Assembly (NCBI RefSeq): GCF_002831565.1
Contig: NZ_CP025096.1
Location: 6,005,014 to 6,069,013, forward strand
Origin: Spirosoma pollinicola
Lineage (GTDB): Bacteria; Bacteroidota; Bacteroidia; Cytophagales; Spirosomataceae
DNA: 64,000 nt
Direction: 5' to 3'
The position numbers and the translations under genes were made by a program. Below the pieces are notes generated by a model. It ran no database searches. It worked only from the letters and a program-made list of their open reading frames with translations, and was not told the DNA's origin. This document shows positions 23,880-33,424 of the stretch, piece after piece (position 1 is the stretch's first letter; every line of letters begins with the position of its first letter).

Positions 23880-26033
23880 TTAATGAGTCAAGTGCCAGTT
23901 GACGCGTAGCTCGTGGAGTGCGTCTCCGTTTCCTGAAAAGGCAGTAAATAAGCCACCGGGAAGGAAAAATTGGCGGGCATTCTTCAAAACGGCCAATGTG
24001 CCAGATAGGCTTTCGGAAGGTTGATTATCTTTATTCACACCTTCTGTAAGAGCGCCGGCTTCCCGGATGGCATAACTAATCACTTCGCCTGTAACGGGTA
24101 AACCTCGCTTGTGCATTGTCAGGAGACAATCGCCAGTACGCTGTTGATACACGGCTTCATTGGGGGCTGCCTTTTCCAGTCTGAATAGGTACTCATTCAG
24201 TAAAACAGGGGTGTCGGCATACTCAGGAAACCAGTTAAGCAGGTTTTCGAGCCATTCGCGAGGCAGCTTATCCGTACGACCTAGCCGAAATAGAATAATA
24301 GAAGCAATAAGGGCACTTAGGGGGTCCCGCATTTTGCCGTAAACGAGGTTATTAAGGAAGTTGACATCCATATCTTCGGTTGCTTTAGCCGCGCCATAGT
24401 TTTCGTACTTTTCCCATAGCAGGGCCGCAGCCTGAAGTGTTCCCTCGTTATCGGGTGATAAGCTCAGTTGAAGTCCACTGATACTGAAGATAAAAGGCTG
24501 ACCGGGGGCCGACTCCTCAACAATAAATTCGGCGACAAAAAGAGGTCGTATACCATCTGTTATACAGGGCAGAATCAGGGCATAACTAGTTCTGTCATCT
24601 GTCAATTCGAGCCAGTATAATCCCTTGTCGTTCAGTGTAAAACTAACCTGATAACCAATACGGTCGGGCGTACGCGCCACTTTCTGAAAGAGTATGGGTT
24701 GATTAACGGGTTCGTTTGTGCCAACCCTGTAGAGCCGCGCATTGCTCCACATAGCTGTTACGGTTTCGCGACCAAAAAAATCGTGGGCACTTAGCGCAAA
24801 GGACTCGCCAGAAAAAGGATTCCAGAGTCGTTGACCCGACAAGGCATAAATCTCAAAAAGCGGACCGTCGTCTTCATCGACAAGGCTACTGGGATCGTCA
24901 TCAGCAGGGCCGAAGTACTCGTTGTTGGGAGCCATTTCATACGCATTTATCTCATTGTCAAATGCGGAATCAGTGGCATCATCGCTCGAACCAAAAAAAA
25001 TGTCACGTTCTTGCGGTAGGGGAACTGCCGGTATCAGCATATCTGGCCTGATGTGGGTAACAACGGCAAATGAGTCATCATACTCGCCGGTAACTTTTAC
25101 GCGCTGTTTGAGTGGACTTTTGTATTGTTTCAGAAGGTCGTTATAGGCAGTTCCAACGAATTGGTGCAAGGGCGACCACTGTACCGAATACGGAACCTGC
25201 TGCCGATCCAGAGCAAAGTTGCGCTCAGCTTTCAGTCCCGACAGCAGCGCTTGTCCAAATAATGAAATGCCCTTGTCGACAGAGCGCGGGCCGAATGTCT
25301 GCTGGCCCGAAGCTGTTGCATACATAAGCATCAGATTACAGTCGGGATTGGTCATGTGGGCCAATCCCTGATCAAAAACGCCGTCACCCTGAACGATCCT
25401 CTCCCGCAACTCGGGTGTGTCATTCCGGCAGGCATCCAGAAAAATAAACTGGTTGCCCACTTTTAATTCCATGAGTGCGGGCCGGGCTGCTCCCAGATTC
25501 ACGGCATCGTTGAGGGAGCCGCCTGTTGGTTCGAGGTAATCGGTAGGTAACAGAATCTGCTCTTCGTGCGAGACTTCCAACCCATGCCCACTGTAAAAAA
25601 AGACGGCCCGGCTGTGTCTGGCCGCTTCGTCGTCGATTTTCGCCATTGATCTATACCAGGCTCGTAAGGCTTTGCGGCAGTTTATATAGGTCGGCACGAG
25701 GGTGTTTGCCAGCACCTCGTCTTTCATGACCGCCCGTTCCTGCTGAGTAGGGGCCAGCAGAAGCCAGCATTGCGCCAGTTGGCAGGGTGCGCCCGGCCCT
25801 GGTGCGTAGAGATACTGATCACGAAGCCACTCGAACAGGCGGTAAGCCGTTAAGGCCGAAACCGCCAGTTGGCCCAGACCGTAGTTGTTTTCGGCTAGCT
25901 GGGGGGCATTGCCGTCTTTAAGATAGGGGTAGTCACTTATCCCGATCAAGACAGCAAATGTACCCGCGTCGCCGGGTTTCCAGGCAGGATTGGTCCACAG
26001 GCCCGGTTGGGTAGGGTCGGGTTGCAGCATCAT
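23880..26033 (-). CDS. Caspase-family (C14) peptidase with C-terminal extension
   Basis: 717 residues. The N-terminal 210 residues hold a caspase-like p20 fold: FAVLIGISDYPYL, SRAVFFYSGHGLEV (His150) and NQFIFLDACRND (Cys202). The dyad is intact. A linker with acidic repeats precedes about 300 residues of beta-rich sequence (RVGTNEPVNQPILFQKVARTPDRIGYQVSFTLNDKGLYWLEL) and a helical end, with no recognised domain. Prokaryotic C14 enzymes act in programmed death and in conflict systems. Its start overlaps the hydrolase stop (ATGA, 26030-26033), which implies translational coupling. No signal peptide. Confidence 0.88.
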   Translation of the reverse strand: MMLQPDPTQPGLWTNPAWKPGDAGTFAVLIGISDYPYLKDGNAPQLAENNYGLGQLAVSALTAYRLFEWLRDQYLYAPGPGAPCQLAQCWLLLAPTQQERAVMKDEVLANTLVPTYINCRKALRAWYRSMAKIDDEAARHSRAVFFYSGHGLEVSHEEQILLPTDYLEPTGGSLNDAVNLGAARPALMELKVGNQFIFLDACRNDTPELRERIVQGDGVFDQGLAHMTNPDCNLMLMYATASGQQTFGPRSVDKGISLFGQALLSGLKAERNFALDRQQVPYSVQWSPLHQFVGTAYNDLLKQYKSPLKQRVKVTGEYDDSFAVVTHIRPDMLIPAVPLPQERDIFFGSSDDATDSAFDNEINAYEMAPNNEYFGPADDDPSSLVDEDDGPLFEIYALSGQRLWNPFSGESFALSAHDFFGRETVTAMWSNARLYRVGTNEPVNQPILFQKVARTPDRIGYQVSFTLNDKGLYWLELTDDRTSYALILPCITDGIRPLFVAEFIVEESAPGQPFIFSISGLQLSLSPDNEGTLQAAALLWEKYENYGAAKATEDMDVNFLNNLVYGKMRDPLSALIASIILFRLGRTDKLPREWLENLLNWFPEYADTPVLLNEYLFRLEKAAPNEAVYQQRTGDCLLTMHKRGLPVTGEVISYAIREAGALTEGVNKDNQPSESLSGTLAVLKNARQFFLPGGLFTAFSGNGDALHELRVNWHLTH

Positions 26034-27385
26034 GGCTGGTGCCAGTTAATAGCGCGGGCGGTACGCAGTTTATCGGCAAACGTGCGGTAAAAGCTGGGCC
26101 GTTCGAGGTAGCCACCGTGTGCATCCAGCGTGGATGATCCACTGTCGTAAAATTCATCGTCAACATCTTCGAAGATGGACTCGCCCGTAAAACTCAGGAT
26201 GTCGTTCGCATCCCACACGTTCCACCAATCCCCTAAATAACGTCGATCGGGAAACGGCACTTTGTTCATTTTCGCTTTGGAATAGGCTGAACTACTAGCC
26301 AGAAAGAGCTTCATCTCCTCGAAAAGCCCAACCTGCGAGGCTGTTGCACACCAGAAATCCACCCGCATCTTCTGATAAAGGGCTACCTGTGGCAAAAATG
26401 TTGTTACAGCGTCATACACGATCTGCCCGCCCATGCTGTGCGTGAGTACAACAATCGGTTCAAATCGACCCTTGGCTTCGGCCTGTTGCTGACTGGTATA
26501 AGCCTGATTCAATGCGTTGAGAAACTGCATCGGAATCGTGCCCGGTTGCAGTTCAGCTGGCTCTGCTTCGGGTAAAATGGCAACTGGTTTTGCCAGGCGG
26601 TTGGCTAAATACACAAATACATCGCCGATAAAGAGTGTAACGGCTGAGTTAACTACGGGTCGAAACTCACCCAGTAGTCGCGACACGACGAAACCCGGCG
26701 TTTGGTTTGCCCGGGTCAATAGTTCATTCAGTCGATCTTTCAGATTCGGAAACCAGCCCGCGCCCATACCCAGCAAGGGGTCGTCGGTGGGTGCCAGTTG
26801 ATCGTATCGCTGTTTGATAAGTGACTGTAACAGTGAAACTTCTTCGGCAGTAGTCGCGCATGCCTGAAGGCTGGCTCTCGTAGCGGGATCGCGGGCAACA
26901 TCGTCAGCGGCAATGATCATTCGTGATTGCTGGACGGGATTAGCCCCCTGCTGCATAAGCATAGCGGCCAGCAAATCGCTCAGTTGATCGTTTGTCAAGT
27001 CGCGCAGTCGCTGTGGTTTGGTAGTGCTTACTACTGGCGTTGCTGGTCCGGCAGCCAGTAACTCATCTTCCGGTGCTGTTTCGACCACTGATGGGGATGC
27101 GGGCAGCTTCCCGAGCGAATTGCCGAGAGAGGCCAGTAGGACGGCACGTTCGGCAGGCGTTGGTTCGGTATCGAATCCCTGACCGAGCAGGGCGGTACGT
27201 GGGCGTGATTCGCCATCCCAGGCAAATTTGACACCATCATCCCCCCAGAATACGGGAAATATGTCGACGTTGTCCGGATCGTCCGGATTTATTTCCTGCG
27301 TAATGTATCGCCGTAAATAGGGTTCTTTTTCTTTCCACGCGTTTTCATCGCGGACGGCAACACCATGAACGTAAATGAGCGGCAT
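26030..27385 (-). CDS. Alpha/beta hydrolase (lipase/esterase-like)
   Basis: 451 residues. The first strand MPLIYVHGVAV carries an HG oxyanion motif. The nucleophile elbow is VVLTHSMGGQIVYDA (Ser317). The acid is probably the Asp in NVWDANDILSF, and the His is in STLDAHGGYLERPSFY. An insert of about 200 residues (helical, with a hydrophobic segment near VVNSAVTLFIGDVFVYLANRL) separates the start from the elbow and may be a lid or membrane-contact region. This shape resembles the PGAP1-like or lipase-type hydrolases found in bacterial conflict loci. It lies in the cassette between the M19-like gene (46 bp) and the caspase gene (4-bp overlap). No signal peptide. Confidence 0.82.
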   Translation of the reverse strand: MPLIYVHGVAVRDENAWKEKEPYLRRYITQEINPDDPDNVDIFPVFWGDDGVKFAWDGESRPRTALLGQGFDTEPTPAERAVLLASLGNSLGKLPASPSVVETAPEDELLAAGPATPVVSTTKPQRLRDLTNDQLSDLLAAMLMQQGANPVQQSRMIIAADDVARDPATRASLQACATTAEEVSLLQSLIKQRYDQLAPTDDPLLGMGAGWFPNLKDRLNELLTRANQTPGFVVSRLLGEFRPVVNSAVTLFIGDVFVYLANRLAKPVAILPEAEPAELQPGTIPMQFLNALNQAYTSQQQAEAKGRFEPIVVLTHSMGGQIVYDAVTTFLPQVALYQKMRVDFWCATASQVGLFEEMKLFLASSSAYSKAKMNKVPFPDRRYLGDWWNVWDANDILSFTGESIFEDVDDEFYDSGSSTLDAHGGYLERPSFYRTFADKLRTARAINWHQP

Positions 27386-27431
27386 GAGCTGACTAATTAA
27401 GGAGTTAGGAGTGAGGTTCAGGAAATAAAGT

Positions 27432-29129
27432 TTACTTAAAACTGGTAAGCCAGCGCTTTATGAATCGCTCGCCATTTGTGTACAGCACATCGCGCACAAT
27501 ACCTTTCAGATATTTGGCTTCTACCTCGCCCTGTTGATTGCGGGTTAGAAGTGGGCCACCACCGTTTTGTTTTCGATAAGCCCGTTCGGCAATGGGTAAC
27601 CATCGAATCAGATTATCTTCCAGCACGGGTAGTTGACTCACATCGCGGCAGTTGATAACGGGGTTTATCAATCCATCGTAATCGCTGCCAATGCAGATGT
27701 GCTGCCAGGGGTTTTGGTCCGTACGAATCATACCGACCGATACAATGTGTAGTATGTTGAAACACAGTGCCAATGGATGGCGCTCTTCGCGGGTGGGAAC
27801 GAGTTGGGACTCCGGGGCGGGGGGCGCAAATTGTTGAAAGCGTTCGGGGAAAAAGAAACGAAATTCCTCCGCCGATACGAACTCGTCTTTGTCGCCTTTG
27901 CTCAAAAGATCCTGCCACCCCAAAATCCTAACGTCCAGACTCACGCCAATCAAGCCATTGCTGTCGAGAACGGCTTCAATGTCTTCGTCCATTAAATTAA
28001 TGGACCAGGCATTGTAGGTAAATTCTTTATTGATAGCACCCCAGAAACCAGCGGTTTTCCGGTCCACATTAATTGTCACAACAGGTTCGCCCGAAGGTAG
28101 CCGCATAGGGCTCGCGTCGTTCAGGGCTTCTTTCCAGGCATTGATGGAATAACCCGTAACCCCAATGTGACTGGCAATAAGGGGAAGCTGGTAGTTCTTT
28201 TCACGACGATATTGGTAAAAATCGAGTCGCGATTTAAGGCTCATGTGTTTAATGTCAATCAAAACCGGCGCTGGGGTCGACGTAAAAGGTACGTCGACGT
28301 TAAGCGTGTAAGCAGCATCAATTACCTGACGACCCCGGAGAGACAGGCCGTTACCCATCGGATAACTGCTCACGTCACTAATCATCTTCATGCCAAACGC
28401 ATGGGTGGCCAGTGGCTGTTCGTCAATATGCGAGAGGTGAGTCAATACCAGATAGCATAAATCCAGATCCTGTCGCCAGAGTGCCTGTTGTAACTGACGC
28501 AGGCTTTGGGCCGGATTGCTGGTAAAGCCCGTTGTAAAGTCTATTGATAACGAATCGGCCAGGGTAACGCTTAGCGACGTGTCGGGGATGTTTGGGTGTC
28601 CAATCAATGTTCGGCACAGGCCATGCCCACCCTCAAGGCTAAGGGCTAAATTTGGCCGCGACGATGGGGCGTCCAGCGATTTAGGCGTCTTTCGGCTGAG
28701 CATATTGATATGCCGGGCATCGTGTAAACGCTTGTAAATATTTACCTCCCGAATAAATAGCTGATAATACGACACCTGCCCATCACGAACGCGGTCCATA
28801 TACGTTAGGTCCAAGGGCTTGGTGAGGCCTGAGTTGAGAATTTTTCCGAACAGCCCGCCATCACTCTTGTTCGTAAACAGGTGTTCGATGGGAGCAATGG
28901 CCGCAACGCCCACGGCCAGATGGCCAATGTCCAGTTGGTCAACGCACGACTGGCTGCCCAATATGTGCAGAAGCTCCTGATCGAGTAGACTAACGAGAGG
29001 ATTTGTCAACTCAAATTTGCCCGTTAAGTCGGCCAGCGACCGTGTAGACGGATAACTGTCTTCGTATTTACAGATGAATTTCTTAAAAACCGGATGAAGG
29101 TGAAAGTCGAAAAAGTTGGTAGTAGCCAT
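27432..29129 (-). CDS. M19-like (membrane dipeptidase family) metallo-hydrolase
   Basis: 565 residues, longer than the usual 350-400. Family landmarks are visible in order: N-terminal FDFHLHP (H10, H12), LSLEGGHGL (Glu166, bridging-ligand position), VLTHLSH (H231, H234), IASHIGVTG (H321) and ICIGSDYDG (481-486). In renal dipeptidase the first motif is HxD; here it is HxH, so the first zinc site may differ. Members hydrolyse dipeptides or lactone-like substrates with a di-zinc centre. No signal peptide or GPI-like tail is present. It lies 36 bp after the trypsin-subtilase gene. The family assignment is good; the substrate is unknown. Confidence 0.8.
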   Translation of the reverse strand: MATTNFFDFHLHPVFKKFICKYEDSYPSTRSLADLTGKFELTNPLVSLLDQELLHILGSQSCVDQLDIGHLAVGVAAIAPIEHLFTNKSDGGLFGKILNSGLTKPLDLTYMDRVRDGQVSYYQLFIREVNIYKRLHDARHINMLSRKTPKSLDAPSSRPNLALSLEGGHGLCRTLIGHPNIPDTSLSVTLADSLSIDFTTGFTSNPAQSLRQLQQALWRQDLDLCYLVLTHLSHIDEQPLATHAFGMKMISDVSSYPMGNGLSLRGRQVIDAAYTLNVDVPFTSTPAPVLIDIKHMSLKSRLDFYQYRREKNYQLPLIASHIGVTGYSINAWKEALNDASPMRLPSGEPVVTINVDRKTAGFWGAINKEFTYNAWSINLMDEDIEAVLDSNGLIGVSLDVRILGWQDLLSKGDKDEFVSAEEFRFFFPERFQQFAPPAPESQLVPTREERHPLALCFNILHIVSVGMIRTDQNPWQHICIGSDYDGLINPVINCRDVSQLPVLEDNLIRWLPIAERAYRKQNGGGPLLTRNQQGEVEAKYLKGIVRDVLYTNGERFIKRWLTSFK

Positions 29130-29165
29130 AATCGAGCGTGAGGAAGATAGGGTGGATATAGCCGT

Positions 29166-31952
29166 TTATTGGTTGAAATAGTACCGAAGAAGCTCGTCGG
29201 AATCTGTTGTCACCGAACTACTCTCCCGGGCGCCTGTTGTTGTGGGTCGGCTGAATGCGCTCAACGCCTGTTGACCAAGTGGTGTAAGCGGCACCAGCGG
29301 CACGGTACTTTCTGTAGCCCCCGGCGCTACTTTCTGCCGAACTATATTCCATAGGAAATGAGCTGCTTCGGCAATGCCCACACCCAACGGGTGGGAAGCT
29401 GACTGGTTCTGATAGGCATGTATAAGCGTCGTTGGCGCGGGTAAGGGCTCTGTCAACAGGTTGGTAATATCCAGAATGCCCGCCCCATAGCCCTCTTTGG
29501 GCCACTTGACAGATCGGGCTGTTTTTTTCAATACCGTCCGAAATGCTTCGACTACCTGCCAGGGTAGGTAATCGCTTAACGCTTCGTAATGCCTTGCCTT
29601 CCAAAGCATAGCCGCGGCTGCCACTTGCGGGGTTGCATAGCTGGTACCACTCCCATAGGCCATAATTTCCTGGCCCTGCTTGTCCAGAAAGGGCACATAC
29701 ACATCTTCGCCCGGAGCCGCAATATCGACCGAAGGGCCGTGGCTGCTACCCGACCAGGGAAGGTCATCAGGGTTGGTAGCGGCTACGGCGATGGTTCCTG
29801 GATACATGGCGGGAGCAACCACCAACCCTACGTCGTTGCCGGCAGCACACACCCAAATAACGCCTTTCTCGTAGGCCTCCCGCGCAATGGCGTCAAGCAT
29901 AGGGCGAGGATAGCTGCCCATACACATAAACAAAACATCGGCTCCGCTGCGTATGGCATAATTTACCCCATCAACTACCTGCTTACCCCGCCCAATCAGA
30001 ATGACCGATTGCGCAATTCGGTAGGGGATGAGTCGAGTGAGTCGCTTGCCCGCAGAGACCAATAAGCCACCGTTGCCATCAAACGTAACTGTGGTATCGG
30101 CTAAGGGGCCACCCACTACGATGCTGGCGGTTCGGGTGCCATGATTTGGAAATTTTAACCCGATACTGGCTTCCTCATCGCGTGCGTTGTCATCGTCGTC
30201 AATGAAGTCGAAATCGAGATCGGTGTTATACCCGCCCAACACTTTCGAATGATCCGAATAACCCGTGTCCAGTTGAACGATCCGCATTTGAGCCAGCCGG
30301 TCGCGTTCATCCGGCGACAGATCAGGTACTGGCTGAGTTACAGAAGGCCAGTTAATGGCCGACCAGTTCCACCAGCGCTGTTGATCTTTCCCATTTTTCA
30401 GCGCGGCCTTTACCTGGATAGATTTCTCCCAATTGCCAAGAAACTTCGCTTCATTGAGTTCGGCGGTCCCATCATTGAAAACAAATTCAGATTCGGTCGT
30501 GCGTACCGGCGCAACAGTATCCGACGTGTTTCGGCCAATATCGGTTAAGCTTTGCAAATCGGGTCGGCAGCTATCAACCTGCGGCAACCCCTCTATGGCA
30601 GCCGCAATAGCCCAGGGGTTACCGGCCGATTGAATCGTCAGGTACCACATTCGCCGGACAAACGGATCGCGGGAAGTGGGCAGCAGGGGCGACAGATCGA
30701 TTAGTCCCGGAACTAGTTCTTTGGCCCGTCGACTCCAGTCGGCCTGAAGGGCGGGCTGATCGGTTAGCAGCACCTCAAAGTAAAGAAGGCTGCCGGTAGT
30801 TGGGGCTGATGCTTGTTTAGGAGCGACTGAAGCGGGTATTGGACTGGATTCTGTACGAACAGGCGTAACGAGTGGCGGGGTAGTCATGGGTATGAGGGGA
30901 GGTGTTGTTGTGGCAACCAGCGTTGGCGATTGTGCTTCGATGATCTTTGTCCGAAAGGCCTGCATCGAGTCTGGAATCGGTAAGTTCCTGAACGCTTCGA
31001 CGATGCAGCTCACCCGAACGCCTTCGTTGCCAATCCAGTCGATATCTTCGTCGGTATCACCGGGCTGGCGAATTTTGCCGTCTTTCCGAAGCCAGTTGCC
31101 CGCGTCATCCTTACGCGGCACGGCGCTGTGGTGCAGGCCAACGGCATCGGCGGTGCCCAGCCCCAGTACTAAACTTCCCGATGAACCGGGTAAGGTATCG
31201 GCTTCATAAATAAGGAAATTATCGGTGAGCGTAATCAGTCGAATATCTTTCAGCACCACTTTTTTGTAGTCGCCTTTTGGGTGCTGAATCACCACACAAT
31301 TCTCCCCTTCAATGATTTTGCCGAGTGATGAGTCGAGCTTTATATAGCCGAATTTAGTGAGCGGGGTGCCATCGTCACTAGCCGGTTCAACGGCTACCAG
31401 CGTGAAATCACGTCCACTAAAAGGAACATCGGCGTTTACGGTATAGGGAGAGGTTAGGAAAAATAAGTCGGGGCGCAGCTTGAACGAAATGGGCGAAAGT
31501 ACCTGTCCATCATCGCCTAGCTCGTAATTGAACTGGGCCCGCGCCCGGCTGGCGGTCGCTGCGTCCGGGAAAACGTGGTTGTTGGTAATAATAACATTTG
31601 GCGCTATTAAAAAGCCTGTTCCATAGCCTGTAATACCCGATGGACCCTGTAATACAATCCGGCAAACACTGGTTGATGCCCGCACGATTTTTCGGACGAT
31701 GGCCATATCCTGAAAATCGGGAATACCATTGATACGCTCCAAAGCTTCTTTAAACTCACCGCTTTCACGAGCGGCCCGTTTTAGCAGTTGGGATTTGTCG
31801 TCCGTAATTTCAGTAAGAGGACGCACCCCAAACCGGTTTTCCGTTATTCGCCGGGTTATTTTGTCGATTTCGTCGGCATGAGCGGCATAATTAGTAGCCG
31901 CTTTATCGGCGAGGTAAAGGGTGGTAGGATCAAAAGGAGTAGACTGTGTCAT
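29166..31952 (-). CDS. Trypsin-like / subtilisin (S8) protease fusion
   Basis: 928 residues from the ATG at 31952; the frame opens at 32030, and the residue numbers here use that longer form. First a trypsin-like domain: His152 (NVIITNNHVF), Asp208 (GRDFTLVAVE) and Ser284 (LPGSSGSLVLG). A Pro/Thr linker follows (about 370-410). Then an alpha/beta prodomain-like part (LLYFEVLLTDQ) leads into a full S8 domain: Asp588 (VQLDTGYSDH), His630 (NHGTRTAS), Asn732 (CAAGNDVG) and Ser797 (GSGTSYATP). Both triads look intact. No signal peptide. It opens the hydrolase cassette 39-116 bp after the AAA+ gene. It could process cargo or activate the neighbouring caspase; that is inference. Confidence 0.88.
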   Translation of the reverse strand: MTQSTPFDPTTLYLADKAATNYAAHADEIDKITRRITENRFGVRPLTEITDDKSQLLKRAARESGEFKEALERINGIPDFQDMAIVRKIVRASTSVCRIVLQGPSGITGYGTGFLIAPNVIITNNHVFPDAATASRARAQFNYELGDDGQVLSPISFKLRPDLFFLTSPYTVNADVPFSGRDFTLVAVEPASDDGTPLTKFGYIKLDSSLGKIIEGENCVVIQHPKGDYKKVVLKDIRLITLTDNFLIYEADTLPGSSGSLVLGLGTADAVGLHHSAVPRKDDAGNWLRKDGKIRQPGDTDEDIDWIGNEGVRVSCIVEAFRNLPIPDSMQAFRTKIIEAQSPTLVATTTPPLIPMTTPPLVTPVRTESSPIPASVAPKQASAPTTGSLLYFEVLLTDQPALQADWSRRAKELVPGLIDLSPLLPTSRDPFVRRMWYLTIQSAGNPWAIAAAIEGLPQVDSCRPDLQSLTDIGRNTSDTVAPVRTTESEFVFNDGTAELNEAKFLGNWEKSIQVKAALKNGKDQQRWWNWSAINWPSVTQPVPDLSPDERDRLAQMRIVQLDTGYSDHSKVLGGYNTDLDFDFIDDDDNARDEEASIGLKFPNHGTRTASIVVGGPLADTTVTFDGNGGLLVSAGKRLTRLIPYRIAQSVILIGRGKQVVDGVNYAIRSGADVLFMCMGSYPRPMLDAIAREAYEKGVIWVCAAGNDVGLVVAPAMYPGTIAVAATNPDDLPWSGSSHGPSVDIAAPGEDVYVPFLDKQGQEIMAYGSGTSYATPQVAAAAMLWKARHYEALSDYLPWQVVEAFRTVLKKTARSVKWPKEGYGAGILDITNLLTEPLPAPTTLIHAYQNQSASHPLGVGIAEAAHFLWNIVRQKVAPGATESTVPLVPLTPLGQQALSAFSRPTTTGARESSSVTTDSDELLRYYFNQ

Positions 31953-32068
31953 GGCAGAGAGGGAATGGAATAGTGCTCGAAATTGAGCAAACTGATTGAT
32001 AATAAGGGTAGTATAAACACCCTTTTCCATCGCGTACTTTCCCTGTTTTTAGTGAGCGGTGTATTGCG

Positions 32069-33412
32069 TTACATCATGCGGCCTTCTTTGGCATACTCCC
32101 GCTCAATGCCTTTCTGAAGATTAGTAAGCGTAACAACGCTCGTTTTCCCTGCCAGTGCCTGCAAGCAGCAGTAGTGGGCTACATTGGTAATATTAGAACC
32201 GCTCAGCTCATATTTCTCGGCGATACGGTCAATATGAACGGTATCATCCAGCGTTACCTGGGTTGGAAAAACCTTATGCCATAGTTGAGCGCGTTCTGAA
32301 ATCCCCGGCATCGGAAAATAGATGACCGATTGAAAACGGCGCAAAAAAGCTTCATCAATATTGGTTTTGAAGTTGGATGCCAAAATGACGATGCCGGCAT
32401 AGCTCTCTACCCGTTGCAGCAGGTAGGAAGCTTCCTGATTGGCGTATTTATCGTGGGCGTCTTTCACATTTGTGCGCTTGCTGAAGATCGCATCGGCTTC
32501 GTCGAAAAATAAAATCCAGTTCTTGTTCTGGGCTTTGTCGAACAGGCCGGCCAGATTTTTTTCCGTTTCGCCAATATACTTCGAGACAATGGCGGGTAAA
32601 TCGACCCGAAACACGGGCCGGTTTGTAAACTTGCCTAACAGGGAGACGGTCAGGGTTTTTCCTGTGCCGGGAGGACCATAGAACAGCGCTCGGTAACCTG
32701 GTTTTAACTGGCGATTCATGCCCCAGTCGTTTAGCAGCACATCGTTGTACTGAATCCAGGTTTCGAGTTCCCGAATCTGGCGGAAGGTGGCCGGGTTTAA
32801 AACCAGATCGGGCCACTCTAATTGGGTCGACAACGGTTCGGCCGGAAAGTCAGAACTGAACGTTTCGACGTAATTGGTCTGAAACAGCGTTTGGGCCAGA
32901 AAATCGGCATCTACCAGCAGGCGGCCACTCATTGGCGGCTCGCCAGCTTTGACGCCCTCCAGCATTACGATGCGTTTTCGACTAAAAAGATGTTCTTTCG
33001 ATACAAGTTTCTGCACGTCAATCCGTGCCGCTAAATCATTGCCTGCCAGAATGAAAAGAACCGTTTCGCCGGTAGGTAATATGCCCCGATGGTTCGTTCC
33101 TTTTACGCCCCCGAATTCAATCAAATCCCCCCCTTGTGGTAAGATAGACGCCATGATATTGGTTAGCAAAGCGGGGGCCACATGCGGCACCAGGGCCAGC
33201 ATTAGAATGATAAACTCTTCTGCCGAAAGTGAATTTTCAATAACAAACGAAGCCAAGGGCGAACTGCCATAAAAGTCGGGCGAGAGCGGTAAGTCAAACG
33301 TTTGTTTTTTACCAAAATGTACGCTGAGCCGCTCCCGAATATAAGCGTCGAGATAAGTTATACCTGCCTGAAGGGCAGGCACCGAAGAGATAACTGGCTG
33401 GTATTCTGACAT
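32069..33412 (-). CDS. AAA+ ATPase of the eCIS (Afp15/PVC15-like)
   Basis: 447 residues. An N-terminal domain of about 200 residues (ITYLDAYIRERLSVHFG and so on) precedes one AAA+ module. Walker A is GPPGTGKT (246-253), Walker B FFDEAD (302-307), sensor 1 ASN (345-347) and the arginine finger RRF (358-360), with the pore-loop phrase SKYIGETEKN before Walker B. Afp15-type ATPases are required for assembly or cargo loading of extracellular contractile injection particles. Position is as expected: right after the DUF4157 cargo gene (12 bp) and before the protease cassette. Together with the sheath, tube and baseplate genes it makes the locus an eCIS rather than a phage or T6SS. Confidence 0.92.
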   Translation of the reverse strand: MSEYQPVISSVPALQAGITYLDAYIRERLSVHFGKKQTFDLPLSPDFYGSSPLASFVIENSLSAEEFIILMLALVPHVAPALLTNIMASILPQGGDLIEFGGVKGTNHRGILPTGETVLFILAGNDLAARIDVQKLVSKEHLFSRKRIVMLEGVKAGEPPMSGRLLVDADFLAQTLFQTNYVETFSSDFPAEPLSTQLEWPDLVLNPATFRQIRELETWIQYNDVLLNDWGMNRQLKPGYRALFYGPPGTGKTLTVSLLGKFTNRPVFRVDLPAIVSKYIGETEKNLAGLFDKAQNKNWILFFDEADAIFSKRTNVKDAHDKYANQEASYLLQRVESYAGIVILASNFKTNIDEAFLRRFQSVIYFPMPGISERAQLWHKVFPTQVTLDDTVHIDRIAEKYELSGSNITNVAHYCCLQALAGKTSVVTLTNLQKGIEREYAKEGRMM

Positions 33413-33424
33413 TGGAACGGTTGG

